From contig CALMPB010000400.1 of NCBI GenBank assembly GCA_937871985.1, positions 124,001 through 188,000 on the forward strand: a stretch of DNA of 64,000 bases, given 5' to 3'. Position numbers and translations under genes: made by a program. How positions within the stretch are numbered: the first letter of the stretch is position 1; every line of letters starts with the position of its first letter. This stretch comes from an uncultured Burkholderiaceae bacterium. Lineage in GTDB: Bacteria > Pseudomonadota > Gammaproteobacteria > Burkholderiales > Burkholderiaceae. The notes below the pieces were generated by a model. It saw only the letters and a list, made by a program, of their open reading frames with translations. It was not told the DNA's origin and made no database searches. Positions 25,426-33,051 of the stretch are shown here, piece by piece.

Positions 25426-25713
25426 ATGAGCATGAATGTCCTGACCCCCACCCTGGAAAACGTGGTTCGTAATTCCAAGGGTAAATTTGAACAAGCGCTG
25501 CGCCAGGCGCTTCACACTCACATCGACAGTCTTCCTCCCGAGGTCCTGCGCCAATTGGCGTTTCCGGAACTCACGGGTCAGCTGATCGTTGAACCCACGG
25601 AGGAACTGAATGAGCGTGTCCTCGCAATGGGTGCTGAGCTCAAGCCGTCTGACGACGTACCGGCCGAGGTCCTGAGTGATCCGCGCGCCGAACCGTACGA
25701 ACAAGACGCCTAA
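25426..25713 (+). CDS. Hypothetical protein
   Basis: Start chosen at ATG 25426 behind AGGAGAGC. The 95-residue acidic protein has a helical first half (LENVVRNSKGKFEQALRQALHTHIDSL) and a glutamate-rich C-terminus. Last gene before the terminator at 25748. No family recognised. Confidence 0.58.
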   Translation: MSMNVLTPTLENVVRNSKGKFEQALRQALHTHIDSLPPEVLRQLAFPELTGQLIVEPTEELNERVLAMGAELKPSDDVPAEVLSDPRAEPYEQDA

Positions 25714-25747
25714 CGTTCAGGCCACTCACCTCAGTAAGCATAAACGG

Positions 25748-25781
25748 CCAGTCTGTGAAGCACAGGCTGGTCTTTTATGCC
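25748..25781 (+). terminator. Rho-independent terminator
   Basis: CCAGTCTGTG (25748-25757), loop AAG, CACAGGCTGG (25761-25770), then TCTTTTATG. TTTATGCC spans 25774-25781 and AGCATAAA lies just upstream of the stem. Confidence 0.85.
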
Positions 25782-25805
25782 ACTAATTAGTGAAGGTAGT
25801 TTGCT

Positions 25806-26336
25806 GTGAATACTGCTATTTTGATTAAGACGACACCGAGCCGTAACCCGCTTTACTCACGCTGGAATAGCTTGGTGCAAAAGTGCTACAACCCTAACAA
25901 CAAGCATTACGAGAACTACGGGGGTCGCGGCATTCGTTTTGACGATGTATGGTCGCCTTCCAATCCTGACGGATCTAGAAACTTCATCCGTTGGTTGCAA
26001 GAGCAGCTCGATAAGAAACCGGAACTCCGAAAGCTGGGCTTTATGTTGCACCGTCGCAACGTAAATTCTAATTTCGGTCCGGGCAATTGCGCATTGGGTG
26101 ATAAGGCAGCTGTCACCCAAATCCGCACCACCGGGGTCTTGACCTTTAACATGGTGGTGGCGATGCGCAAATATAAGCGTGCGAATCCCGCTGCATCGCT
26201 CTCACAGTTGCAGCGCGTATTCGATACCAAAGTCTCCATCAACAACATCTCACGGGCACTGCGCGGTACGTGCTGGGCGAACGTGAACGTAGTCGAAGCA
26301 CCGATTCCTAACTCCCGGATTATCAAGCCGGAATAA
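25806..26336 (+). CDS. HNH/homing-endonuclease-like DNA-binding protein
   Basis: A 176-residue protein. The N-terminal half follows the phage homing-type pattern LYSRWNSLVQKCYNPNN, YENYGGRGIRFDDVW, and FGPGNCALGDKAAVTQIRTT, where related proteins read LDRIDNxGxYxPxNCRWAT. The C-terminal third (LSQLQRVFDTKVSINNISRALRG) looks like the helix-turn-helix that many such enzymes use for target recognition. The usual LDRID histidine/aspartate block is replaced by MLHRRNVNSN, so catalysis may be altered. It sits alone between terminator and leader, as expected for a mobile intruder. Confidence 0.65.
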   Translation: MNTAILIKTTPSRNPLYSRWNSLVQKCYNPNNKHYENYGGRGIRFDDVWSPSNPDGSRNFIRWLQEQLDKKPELRKLGFMLHRRNVNSNFGPGNCALGDKAAVTQIRTTGVLTFNMVVAMRKYKRANPAASLSQLQRVFDTKVSINNISRALRGTCWANVNVVEAPIPNSRIIKPE

Positions 26337-26395
26337 AGAAACACACCCCTGACTAGAACTGTGTCAGAGGCAATACCAATTACAAGGAAAGACAA

Positions 26396-26962
26396 ATGGG
26401 TTACCACTTAAACATCATCGGCGTGCGTGAAATCAAACGCGCGCAGAACGAACACCAGCGAGAGCTTCTTGAACCCGTGGTTGATCAACGATCCCTGGGC
26501 GAAGAACTCATCGACTTGCAGGCAGCTGACTCGTACCTCTCGAAGATCGAAGCACATCAGTCTGATCTCGCTTTTCTGACGGGGTTTATGGCGACAGGCG
26601 TAAGCCCGCTACCGATCCGCCCGGACGACTGGCTTGAGCAACAAACTCTCTTTGCCAAGCGTTACCAAGAGCTGTGCGATCGCGACGACGCACCCTACAC
26701 GCTCGCGCATCAATTCGCCGGCATCAACATGCGCGAACTGTCGGTGCAGGAGCTTTCGGATTTCAACTACGACCAACCCGCCATCGTACGTAAGTCTGAG
26801 CCTGCGATCATGCACGATGACTTTGGTTGGGAAGATCGCGAGCATTACCACACCCATCCGAGCTGGTCGTCGTATCGACAGATTCTGTCATCTCAGTATT
26901 TCACGCTTCTGGACTTTCTTCGCGCCGAAGGATTCAAAAGCGTCATCTTTGATGTGGCCTAG
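26396..26962 (+). CDS. Hypothetical protein
   Basis: A 188-residue acidic soluble protein behind a TACCAATTACAAGGA leader, a variant of the recurrent AAATACAAGGA block. Rich in aromatic and acidic residues (HDDFGWEDREHYHTHPSWSSY). No motif recognised. First gene of an operon running to about 31.2 kb. Confidence 0.6.
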   Translation: MGYHLNIIGVREIKRAQNEHQRELLEPVVDQRSLGEELIDLQAADSYLSKIEAHQSDLAFLTGFMATGVSPLPIRPDDWLEQQTLFAKRYQELCDRDDAPYTLAHQFAGINMRELSVQELSDFNYDQPAIVRKSEPAIMHDDFGWEDREHYHTHPSWSSYRQILSSQYFTLLDFLRAEGFKSVIFDVA

Positions 26963-26964
26963 CT

Positions 26965-27138
26965 ATGGAATACGGTGAAGATTACTGGAAAGAGCAGTTT
27001 GAAGAGCAGATGAGATTCGATGCATCCATGGCCAAGTTCCGAGAAGGCGTGGATAAAATCATTCGAGAACTGCGCAGTCAAACTCCTCCTCCCCGTACAT
27101 ATCTGCGCCGCACGGCTTCTCGTCGTCGCGGTAAATAA
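26965..27138 (+). CDS. Small basic-tailed protein (57 residues)
   Basis: ATG 26965 begins 2 bases after the previous stop and gives 57 residues: an acidic helix (YGEDYWKEQFEEQM), a central helix, and a strongly basic end with RRTASRRRGK. The next gene ends with a similar RGKLSRTASRSRF tail, so both products may share a nucleic-acid or partner-binding tag. Length and codon use support a real gene. Confidence 0.6.
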   Translation: MEYGEDYWKEQFEEQMRFDASMAKFREGVDKIIRELRSQTPPPRTYLRRTASRRRGK

Positions 27139-27156
27139 CTCTAACAAGGAAAGACC

Positions 27157-28128
27157 ATGTGGAAAACCATCGGCAAGATTGCCGGCCTTATTCGCGGCAG
27201 CTGGGATCGCAACGCGCCTATCATTGCAGCGCCGAAAGAAGAAGACACGCTACAAACTGCCCACCGGCTTTTGGATGAGCTGGTCGAAGAAAAGCGGCAA
27301 GGTCCGTCTCCTTGGAATAAGAACGACTTGAGTAGGCTCTTGCCGGATCCGCTCTCCGATGAAGTCCGTGCGATTTTGGTGCAGCGTGGCGAAAAGCCGC
27401 CTGCAATCCCAACTACTGGAAGTGAACGAGACCGGTTGCGTGTTGAGACGGCTAAGCGTTTGCACGCTCTCGCTATTAAGGAGAGCAAAACGTACCCGTT
27501 ACCTTCAATGACTGGAGAGCCTGGTTTTGCGAGCAAGGAACCGGCGCTTAATGAGTTAGCCCAGTACTGGGCTACGAATATCTTCTGGAATGGTGGCATC
27601 AGCAAGGTCTGGTACTACCCGCCGATATTTTTCGGTGAGGAATTTGCCGCCAAGTTCTTTCGCGATTTGTTTCTGGCTCAGCACCAAGTCGTGTGCGAAC
27701 TGCGCGCAGCCCAAGCGCTGAGCAAGAACCACAAGGATGAGTTCCTTGAGCAACACGTCGAAAGCATGCGTTACGCACTCATTCCAGGCTTGCACGATCT
27801 CGTGCGTACGTTGGAAGAACAGCTACCTAGTGTGGTTCGCACGTGTCCAGGAACCTACTGGCATTCGCTTAGTTCCAACACGATTCTGGAGATCGAGGGA
27901 ACCGCCAAAAGTAGGGTTGCCGATACCGCTCACGTTATAATTCGCAGCATTAAGATACACAGCAGCGATATCAGCGTGCCTGAATTACAAAAAGAATTGA
28001 TCTCGCTTTATCGCGACCTCGTTCTCGAAGATCTCAACCGCCATATGGACCGTTTGCGTAAAAGCGGTCTACTCAAACCCAAACCTCGCGGTAAGTTATC
28101 CCGCACGGCCTCTCGCAGCCGCTTCTAA
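27157..28128 (+). CDS. Hypothetical protein with basic C-terminal tail
   Basis: A 323-residue soluble, mainly helical protein with an AAGGAAAGACC ribosome site. The middle (about residues 125-240) is hydrophobic and aromatic (YWATNIFWNGGISKVWYYPPIFF). The end is basic (KPKPRGKLSRTASRSRF) and resembles the tail of the 57-residue protein just upstream. No family recognised. Confidence 0.6.
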   Translation: MWKTIGKIAGLIRGSWDRNAPIIAAPKEEDTLQTAHRLLDELVEEKRQGPSPWNKNDLSRLLPDPLSDEVRAILVQRGEKPPAIPTTGSERDRLRVETAKRLHALAIKESKTYPLPSMTGEPGFASKEPALNELAQYWATNIFWNGGISKVWYYPPIFFGEEFAAKFFRDLFLAQHQVVCELRAAQALSKNHKDEFLEQHVESMRYALIPGLHDLVRTLEEQLPSVVRTCPGTYWHSLSSNTILEIEGTAKSRVADTAHVIIRSIKIHSSDISVPELQKELISLYRDLVLEDLNRHMDRLRKSGLLKPKPRGKLSRTASRSRF

Positions 28129-28143
28129 TAACAAGGTACATCC

Positions 28144-28380
28144 ATGACTCAGAACGTCAACATCAAAGAAATCTGGCTCCCGCTTGAAGCAGCGGTGGTC
28201 AGTGCAGCCAAACAGAACTTCGAACGCGATACGCGTCAGGAACTGCTCGATCCGAACGACACGTGGGAGTCGTGCAAAGACCAGTATCTGGCCGACGCCC
28301 GCAAGCTCCTCGAAGAACACGGCGAGAACTTCAAGCCCGAGTTCGAAGACCACGCGCTCATTCACGTGAGCAAAGAATGA
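28144..28380 (+). CDS. Hypothetical small acidic protein
   Basis: A 78-residue acidic helical protein (IKEIWLPLEAAVVSAAKQNFERD, ADARKLLEEHGENFKPEFEDH). Its stop overlaps the next start (ATGA), so translation is coupled to the gene at 28377. No motif recognised. Confidence 0.58.
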   Translation: MTQNVNIKEIWLPLEAAVVSAAKQNFERDTRQELLDPNDTWESCKDQYLADARKLLEEHGENFKPEFEDHALIHVSKE

Positions 28381-28775
28381 AGCATGAAGAATCCCCGAAG
28401 GCGTGGCGGCGTTTGCATCCCATCTGCGTGCGGCCCTCGGGCCTGCCGTACCTTCTAAAGATCCGAGGCGAGTACGCTCCTGAGACTCAGGAGCGGATCT
28501 TACAAGTCGGGATTGTCCATCCGGATGGCGACGTGTACACCGTTAGTCGTCCTGGTCGACATCACCACGTCATCGCTTACATGGCGGCGATGCGTCGGGG
28601 CGGACTGCGTAACACCAAGCGCCAAGGCTACGTCACCACGCACGGGCGGTGGGTTGATCGCATTGAAGGCTTGGCGATCGCTACCGCAGCAAACCAAATC
28701 ATCTTCAAACACCCATCGTACCGAGAGCTTTATTCGGAAGACATGTGGGAAAGCGACAAGGAATACGCGACATGA
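28377..28775 (+). CDS. VTTxGxxVDR-domain protein, copy 1
   Basis: Start at ATG 28377, overlapping the previous stop. The 132-residue product carries GYVTTHGRWVDRIEGLAIATAANQI (residues 83-107) and ends with LYSEDMWESD. The gene directly downstream repeats this domain at its C-terminus. I recall this G(F/Y)(V/L)TT.GRFVDR..(A)..IA.AAGQ...L.SEDLW pattern as a small domain widespread in phage proteins, of unknown function. Tandem coupling (ATGA) suggests that the two proteins work together. Confidence 0.68.
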   Translation: MKHEESPKAWRRLHPICVRPSGLPYLLKIRGEYAPETQERILQVGIVHPDGDVYTVSRPGRHHHVIAYMAAMRRGGLRNTKRQGYVTTHGRWVDRIEGLAIATAANQIIFKHPSYRELYSEDMWESDKEYAT

Positions 28776-29458
28776 GCAAACGACTCATCACCCCGTTTTT
28801 GGCGACTTCTCTGGTGATAATCCTCACCATCATCGTGACAGCCATTGAGGTCGGGGCCTTTCACAACGTCCCTTCGTTCTACGTCTCGATCTGCCTCATC
28901 GCGCTCGGGTCCTCGCTCACCACGCTCTGGCGAGCTTGGAAAGATGATTGCGTGGAGCAGCAGCGTAATGCTGACGGACCGTCGTATGCGCGCCAAGGCC
29001 CGACGGCTAAGGGCGGTTATCTGTGGCGTCCCGGTGATTTGAAACGTCAGGCGCCCGAGCAATCGCCAGAACACGAGCACCGCGGTTCAGTTCATTATTA
29101 CGGCGATGGATTGTCGTTCTATGCGACCCATCGTCTTGCGGGCGCGCCGCAATACGCCAATAACGCGATCTTTCCGGATACGCCAAACGCCATTGACGTT
29201 GCCGCTGTGCAAGCCGAACGCAGCGGCAAGCTCGGTATCTTTCTTATGCCGCGCCCGAATCGTCATGGCGACATCATGACCAAGATGAAATACCATGGCG
29301 TGAATATGTCACAAATGACTGTGCACGGGTTTGTAACCACGCGCGGGGTATTCGTGGATCGTGTGAAGGGTGCGGAAATCGCCAAAGCGGCTGGGCAATT
29401 GTTGCCTGGTCACGAAAACATCGACTACCTCACAAGCGAGGATCTCTGGGAGGGATAA
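28772..29458 (+). CDS. Membrane-anchored VTTxGxxVDR-domain protein, copy 2
   Basis: Start at ATG 28772, overlapping the previous stop. The 228-residue protein has two hydrophobic segments (about residues 5-28 and 33-48), a polar linker, and a C-terminal domain GFVTTRGVFVDRVKGAEIAKAAGQL...LTSEDLWEG. That domain is a paralogue of the whole upstream protein. It therefore looks like a membrane-tethered version. The gene at 29459 starts directly at its stop. Confidence 0.68.
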   Translation: MSKRLITPFLATSLVIILTIIVTAIEVGAFHNVPSFYVSICLIALGSSLTTLWRAWKDDCVEQQRNADGPSYARQGPTAKGGYLWRPGDLKRQAPEQSPEHEHRGSVHYYGDGLSFYATHRLAGAPQYANNAIFPDTPNAIDVAAVQAERSGKLGIFLMPRPNRHGDIMTKMKYHGVNMSQMTVHGFVTTRGVFVDRVKGAEIAKAAGQLLPGHENIDYLTSEDLWEG

Positions 29459-29719
29459 ATGGATAACCGCATAAACCTTGACATCTTCGCGCCGGTAAGC
29501 GAAATAGGAGAGCGGCTTTACCAGTGGTTGAAAGACCACCAAGTCTTTTACCTCATGTGCGTTTTTATCGTCGCTAGTATCACGGGCTTTATCATCGCCT
29601 ACGCGGTGGCGGTCAAGCAAAACAGCGACTACTGTCAGCGGGCAGGATTCGCCGAGCATGAAGTCAAGTGGGACTTTCAGCGCGGCTGCTTACGTGCGTC
29701 ATACTCGCCTGCTCCGTGA
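29459..29719 (+). CDS. Small single-pass membrane protein
   Basis: An 86-residue protein starting at the base after the previous stop. One transmembrane helix (about residues 29-51: FYLMCVFIVASITGFIIAYAVAV) separates an N-terminal amphipathic part from a short C-terminal tail with two cysteines. No family recognised. Confidence 0.6.
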   Translation: MDNRINLDIFAPVSEIGERLYQWLKDHQVFYLMCVFIVASITGFIIAYAVAVKQNSDYCQRAGFAEHEVKWDFQRGCLRASYSPAP

Positions 29720-29797
29720 CTCATGTGTGGTTTGTAAAAAAGAATACGACGGGGTTGTGCTATGCACACCCTTTCTTATTCCGCACAGGAAACCCTC

Positions 29798-31159
29798 ATG
29801 GATTGGCTACTCCAACACTACCGAGACTTTACCGTACTGATGAAAGACAACCCCGTTGTGGCGGGCGCTGTCTCTCTTTACGGCCTGACAGTCTTGGGCT
29901 TTCTCTTGCGTAAAGTCCCCAAAGCGATCTGGGACTTTCTGGTCGCCCAATGCACGACGACCCTCACCATGAACAACGCCACGGTGAACTCGCACTACTG
30001 CATCAACGACGAGCGCTTTCGGGCCTTCATGGTCTGGTTCCAAGATTCGCCCTGGTTTAAGTTCTCCAGAGCGCTCTCGCTTCAGTTCAAGAATGATCGC
30101 GTGTTCTCCCCGGCCGCAGGGCCGGGTTACGGGCGTCATTTCTTTTTTCACAAAGGACGCTTCTTTACCTTCGTGAAATCGCGCATCGAATCCTCAGGCA
30201 CGAGTCTGGAGAAAGAGAGCGTGACGATTACGACGCTGGGGCGAAATCAAAACCCTATCATCTCGCTCATCTCCGAATTCGTCAAGGTCGATGAAACCGA
30301 TAGTCGGGTGCGAGCGTTCTCCTTTAAGGAAGGCAACTGGGAGCTGACCGCTCGCCTGCCGCCACGAGACATCCGTACCGTGATTCTGGAAGCCGGCCAG
30401 AAAGCCGAGCTCATGCAGGATCTGGAATTCTTCTTTGGCAACCAGAAGTGGTTCCGTGATCGGGGACTGGCGTACAAGAAGACAGTCATCTTCCATGGCG
30501 AGCCGGGTACCGGTAAGACGAGCCTTATCAAAGCGCTGGCCAGCCACTATAAGCGCGACGTGCACATCCTAGACATCACTCGGGTGTCGGGTAGCGGCTT
30601 TACGGATGCGATCCGTACGGCTAATCGCGGCTCGTTTATCGTGCTGGAGGATTTCGATAGTTTGGCCTCCACCCACTCGCGAGACGGAGAGGTCTCCGAT
30701 CGCGTGGTGCGCCACGACGCCAAACGTCTGGAGCCGGCAAAGCCCAACGCTACGCTCGCGCCAGCGCCCACCAAAACAAGCGAGGCCGAGCTTTTCGAAG
30801 CCATGGGCGGGCCAAGCCTGTCGACGATTCTCAATACGCTACAAGGCGTGGTGGATTTGGATGACGTCGTGATCTTCATGACGACCAATCATCTGGAAAA
30901 GATCGACGAAGCCCTCATCCGTGACAGTCGGGTGGACGACATCTACGAGATTCGCTTGCTGCGTGATCCTGAGATTGCCCAGTACGTTGATCTGTATTTC
31001 CCTGACCACGGCCTTAGCGGACACACGCTCTCAGGATTTGCGCCGATCTCCGGTAGCCGGCTGCAATCGCTTTTCATGCGCCACCACATGAGCGTCGTGG
31101 ACTTTGTGAACGCCATTCCGAAGCAACCCGTTTTGGAATTGGCCCAAGAAGCGGCATAA
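29798..31159 (+). CDS. BCS1-like AAA+ ATPase
   Basis: Start chosen at ATG 29798 because CACAGGAAACCCTC precedes it; ATG 29762 has no ribosome site. The 453-residue protein has an N-terminal transmembrane helix (about 23-38), a BCS1-type N-domain with RTVILEAGQKAELMQDLEFF before the ATPase core, Walker A GEPGTGKT (234-241, Lys240), Walker B VLEDFD (282-287), and sensor FMTTNH. The order of these parts is as in BCS1/CbbX-type translocases. Such ATPases recur in jumbo phages; substrate unknown. A polar insertion lies between Walker B and sensor 1 (about 300-330). Terminator follows. Confidence 0.85.
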   Translation: MDWLLQHYRDFTVLMKDNPVVAGAVSLYGLTVLGFLLRKVPKAIWDFLVAQCTTTLTMNNATVNSHYCINDERFRAFMVWFQDSPWFKFSRALSLQFKNDRVFSPAAGPGYGRHFFFHKGRFFTFVKSRIESSGTSLEKESVTITTLGRNQNPIISLISEFVKVDETDSRVRAFSFKEGNWELTARLPPRDIRTVILEAGQKAELMQDLEFFFGNQKWFRDRGLAYKKTVIFHGEPGTGKTSLIKALASHYKRDVHILDITRVSGSGFTDAIRTANRGSFIVLEDFDSLASTHSRDGEVSDRVVRHDAKRLEPAKPNATLAPAPTKTSEAELFEAMGGPSLSTILNTLQGVVDLDDVVIFMTTNHLEKIDEALIRDSRVDDIYEIRLLRDPEIAQYVDLYFPDHGLSGHTLSGFAPISGSRLQSLFMRHHMSVVDFVNAIPKQPVLELAQEAA

Positions 31160-31165
31160 AAACCC

Positions 31166-31193
31166 GGGCTGGGGCAACCCAGCTCTTTATGCC
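31166..31193 (+). terminator. Rho-independent terminator with full GGCATAAA...TTTATGCC frame
   Basis: GGGCTGGG (31166-31173), loop GCAA, CCCAGCTC (31178-31185), then TTTAT. GGCATAAA (31153-31160) upstream and TTTATGCC (31186-31193) downstream are exact inverted complements and could extend the stem. Confidence 0.85.
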
Positions 31194-31260
31194 CTAGTGC
31201 CTAGATTTTTACATCTGTAACGCATTCCATGTACAACCCATTCCACCCCGGAGCCTCGCT

Positions 31261-31845
31261 ATGCTCAATAAAGAAGATACTGCCCGTCGTGAAGCCCTTT
31301 TGCAAAAGGAAGGTTGCGTGCTGCCTAATGGCGATCGCATCGTCATCAAGGATGGCAAGATCACGTGGGTCAGAGAAAATGGCATGCTGGTCGTGGAGCG
31401 TCCGGCAGTTGGTGCGGAAAGCGTGCTCTGGGAACTGATCCAGAAACACATCGGACCGCTCGCCAAAGATGAACCACTCTTCGTGCTCAAAGGGCGCGAT
31501 CCGCAAGCAGGCGAGATCGTGCATCTGTGGGGCAATGCTCGGCTGCGCGCCGCGCAGCGCATGGGCAGTGCAGAGAAGGCTGCGAAGCATATCGAGAAAG
31601 CCCAACGCGCTTACGGCATCTCCACTGAAATGATGGTCTTCAAAAAGAGCCATCCGGATCTGGGTCTGCCTGCCTCGTGCGTGAAGATGGATCAGCAAGA
31701 GGCGGGCCATCGCGTCGCAGAAGTTTTGGGCATTGCGCATCACTACGGTTTCGTCACCCGCGTGGATCTGACGGCGCGTAAACCGCTTGCCATGAGCAAC
31801 TACGAAATGAAAGTGGACGTGCGTCCGGTTCTCAAGCGCGACTAA
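31261..31845 (+). CDS. Hypothetical protein
   Basis: A 194-residue soluble protein. The N-terminal 45 residues are a small beta unit (CVLPNGDRIVIKDGKITWVRENGMLVVERP); the rest is helical (ARLRAAQRMGSAEKAAKHIEKAQRAYG). It is a single-gene unit between two strong terminators. No promoter motif clear enough to call; the gap has GCCTAGATTTTTACATC. No family recognised. Confidence 0.6.
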   Translation: MLNKEDTARREALLQKEGCVLPNGDRIVIKDGKITWVRENGMLVVERPAVGAESVLWELIQKHIGPLAKDEPLFVLKGRDPQAGEIVHLWGNARLRAAQRMGSAEKAAKHIEKAQRAYGISTEMMVFKKSHPDLGLPASCVKMDQQEAGHRVAEVLGIAHHYGFVTRVDLTARKPLAMSNYEMKVDVRPVLKRD

Positions 31846-31849
31846 TTTA

Positions 31850-31892
31850 CCCAGGGGGCTTCGGCCTCTTGGGCTTCATCCATTCTTTTTTT
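31850..31892 (+). terminator. Rho-independent terminator with UUCG loop
   Basis: CCCAGGGGGC (31850-31859), loop TTCG, GCCTCTTGGG (31864-31873) with two G-T pairs. The T run comes slightly later (31884-31892). Confidence 0.7.
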
Positions 31893-31914
31893 CTTTGATC
31901 GCCACAATAACTCC

Positions 31915-33042
31915 ATGGACAAGTCGATCCTGCAATATTTGAACGATTCGAGCGAATCGCAACTGCGTGATGAAATCCGCGCGCTCTCAGCGACCGTCGA
32001 TACGGTACTGATGAACCTGCACTCGCTCATCAACAACCAAAAAATCACTGATCCGCAAATGGGTGAGATCTTCGGTCAATTGGCTGTGAGCCATTCGAAC
32101 CGCCGGCAAGAAATCACCAGTAGCGGCAAACAAGTCTTCGAAACGATGGCTGGTCGCGGCCCGCGCGCCAACCGGTTGCGCAATATCGGCGCGGTTACGG
32201 CAAAGCTCACAAACGACCCGGACGCCCAGTCGCGCCTGAATGCCTGGTTGGCGGAATTCGATCTGCAGCCTACGCGTGACGAAGCGCTCGTGGAAAGCCT
32301 CAATAGCTTTCTGCGCGATCTGCGCCCTTACGTCCACGGCGATGTGGCGCACGTCAAGCCTTTCAAGTTGTTGCAAGAGCACCATGGCTTTGACGCCATG
32401 CAAAGCGGCATCTACGTCGATACGCGTCCCAAGCACGTGCGCCATGCAATCGTCGTGCTTACGGGCCGCGTCAGCACCGCAAAGCCGAACCTGAAGTATC
32501 TGCTGATCGCTACCGCTGACCAGCCGGCCGCTGTGTATTTCAAACACGAGCTGGAAGACGTCTGGATGCCCTCACAAGGCGTTACGTTCCCGGGCCTGGT
32601 CCAAGCCCTGCGTCGGCGGTTGAGTCGCGTCCTGAGCGTTTTCCGCATCTCTGAAGCAGATACGGATTGGCAAGCCGAATTCCGTGCGATCGAAGCGAAG
32701 GCACATCTGGTTTTCGATGACGAGCAATACCTGCCCGCTCAGTACCTGCGGTTTAACCGAGAAAACGATACGGTCTCCAATATCGAATTCCCGGCGCTCA
32801 AGTACCACCTGGTGTTTCGTAACACCAAAGGCGAGTATCCGATGCGTACGACCTCGGTGCTCGAGCTCATCAACCTGACGCCCTCGGCCGTGAACGTCTT
32901 TGCCCTGCCCGACTCGATCAAGCGTCAGATCCTGAATATCGCCAACGATCACCTGAATAACCTGCTGGCTGAAGTGGATCACTTCAAAGTCCAAGCAGGC
33001 GCAGCACCGAAAGACGAACCCCTTCCCGTTACCGCTATTTGA
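31915..33042 (+). CDS. Hypothetical protein, helical N-terminus
   Basis: A 375-residue soluble protein. Residues 1-130 are helical and look like a coiled-coil or oligomerisation segment (SQLRDEIRALSATVDTVLMNLH). The rest is mixed, including HAIVVLTGRVSTAKPNLKYLLIATADQPAAVYF and a C-terminal helix. It precedes the Nudix gene by 9 bases. No motif recognised. Confidence 0.62.
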   Translation: MDKSILQYLNDSSESQLRDEIRALSATVDTVLMNLHSLINNQKITDPQMGEIFGQLAVSHSNRRQEITSSGKQVFETMAGRGPRANRLRNIGAVTAKLTNDPDAQSRLNAWLAEFDLQPTRDEALVESLNSFLRDLRPYVHGDVAHVKPFKLLQEHHGFDAMQSGIYVDTRPKHVRHAIVVLTGRVSTAKPNLKYLLIATADQPAAVYFKHELEDVWMPSQGVTFPGLVQALRRRLSRVLSVFRISEADTDWQAEFRAIEAKAHLVFDDEQYLPAQYLRFNRENDTVSNIEFPALKYHLVFRNTKGEYPMRTTSVLELINLTPSAVNVFALPDSIKRQILNIANDHLNNLLAEVDHFKVQAGAAPKDEPLPVTAI

Positions 33043-33051
33043 AGGCAACCC

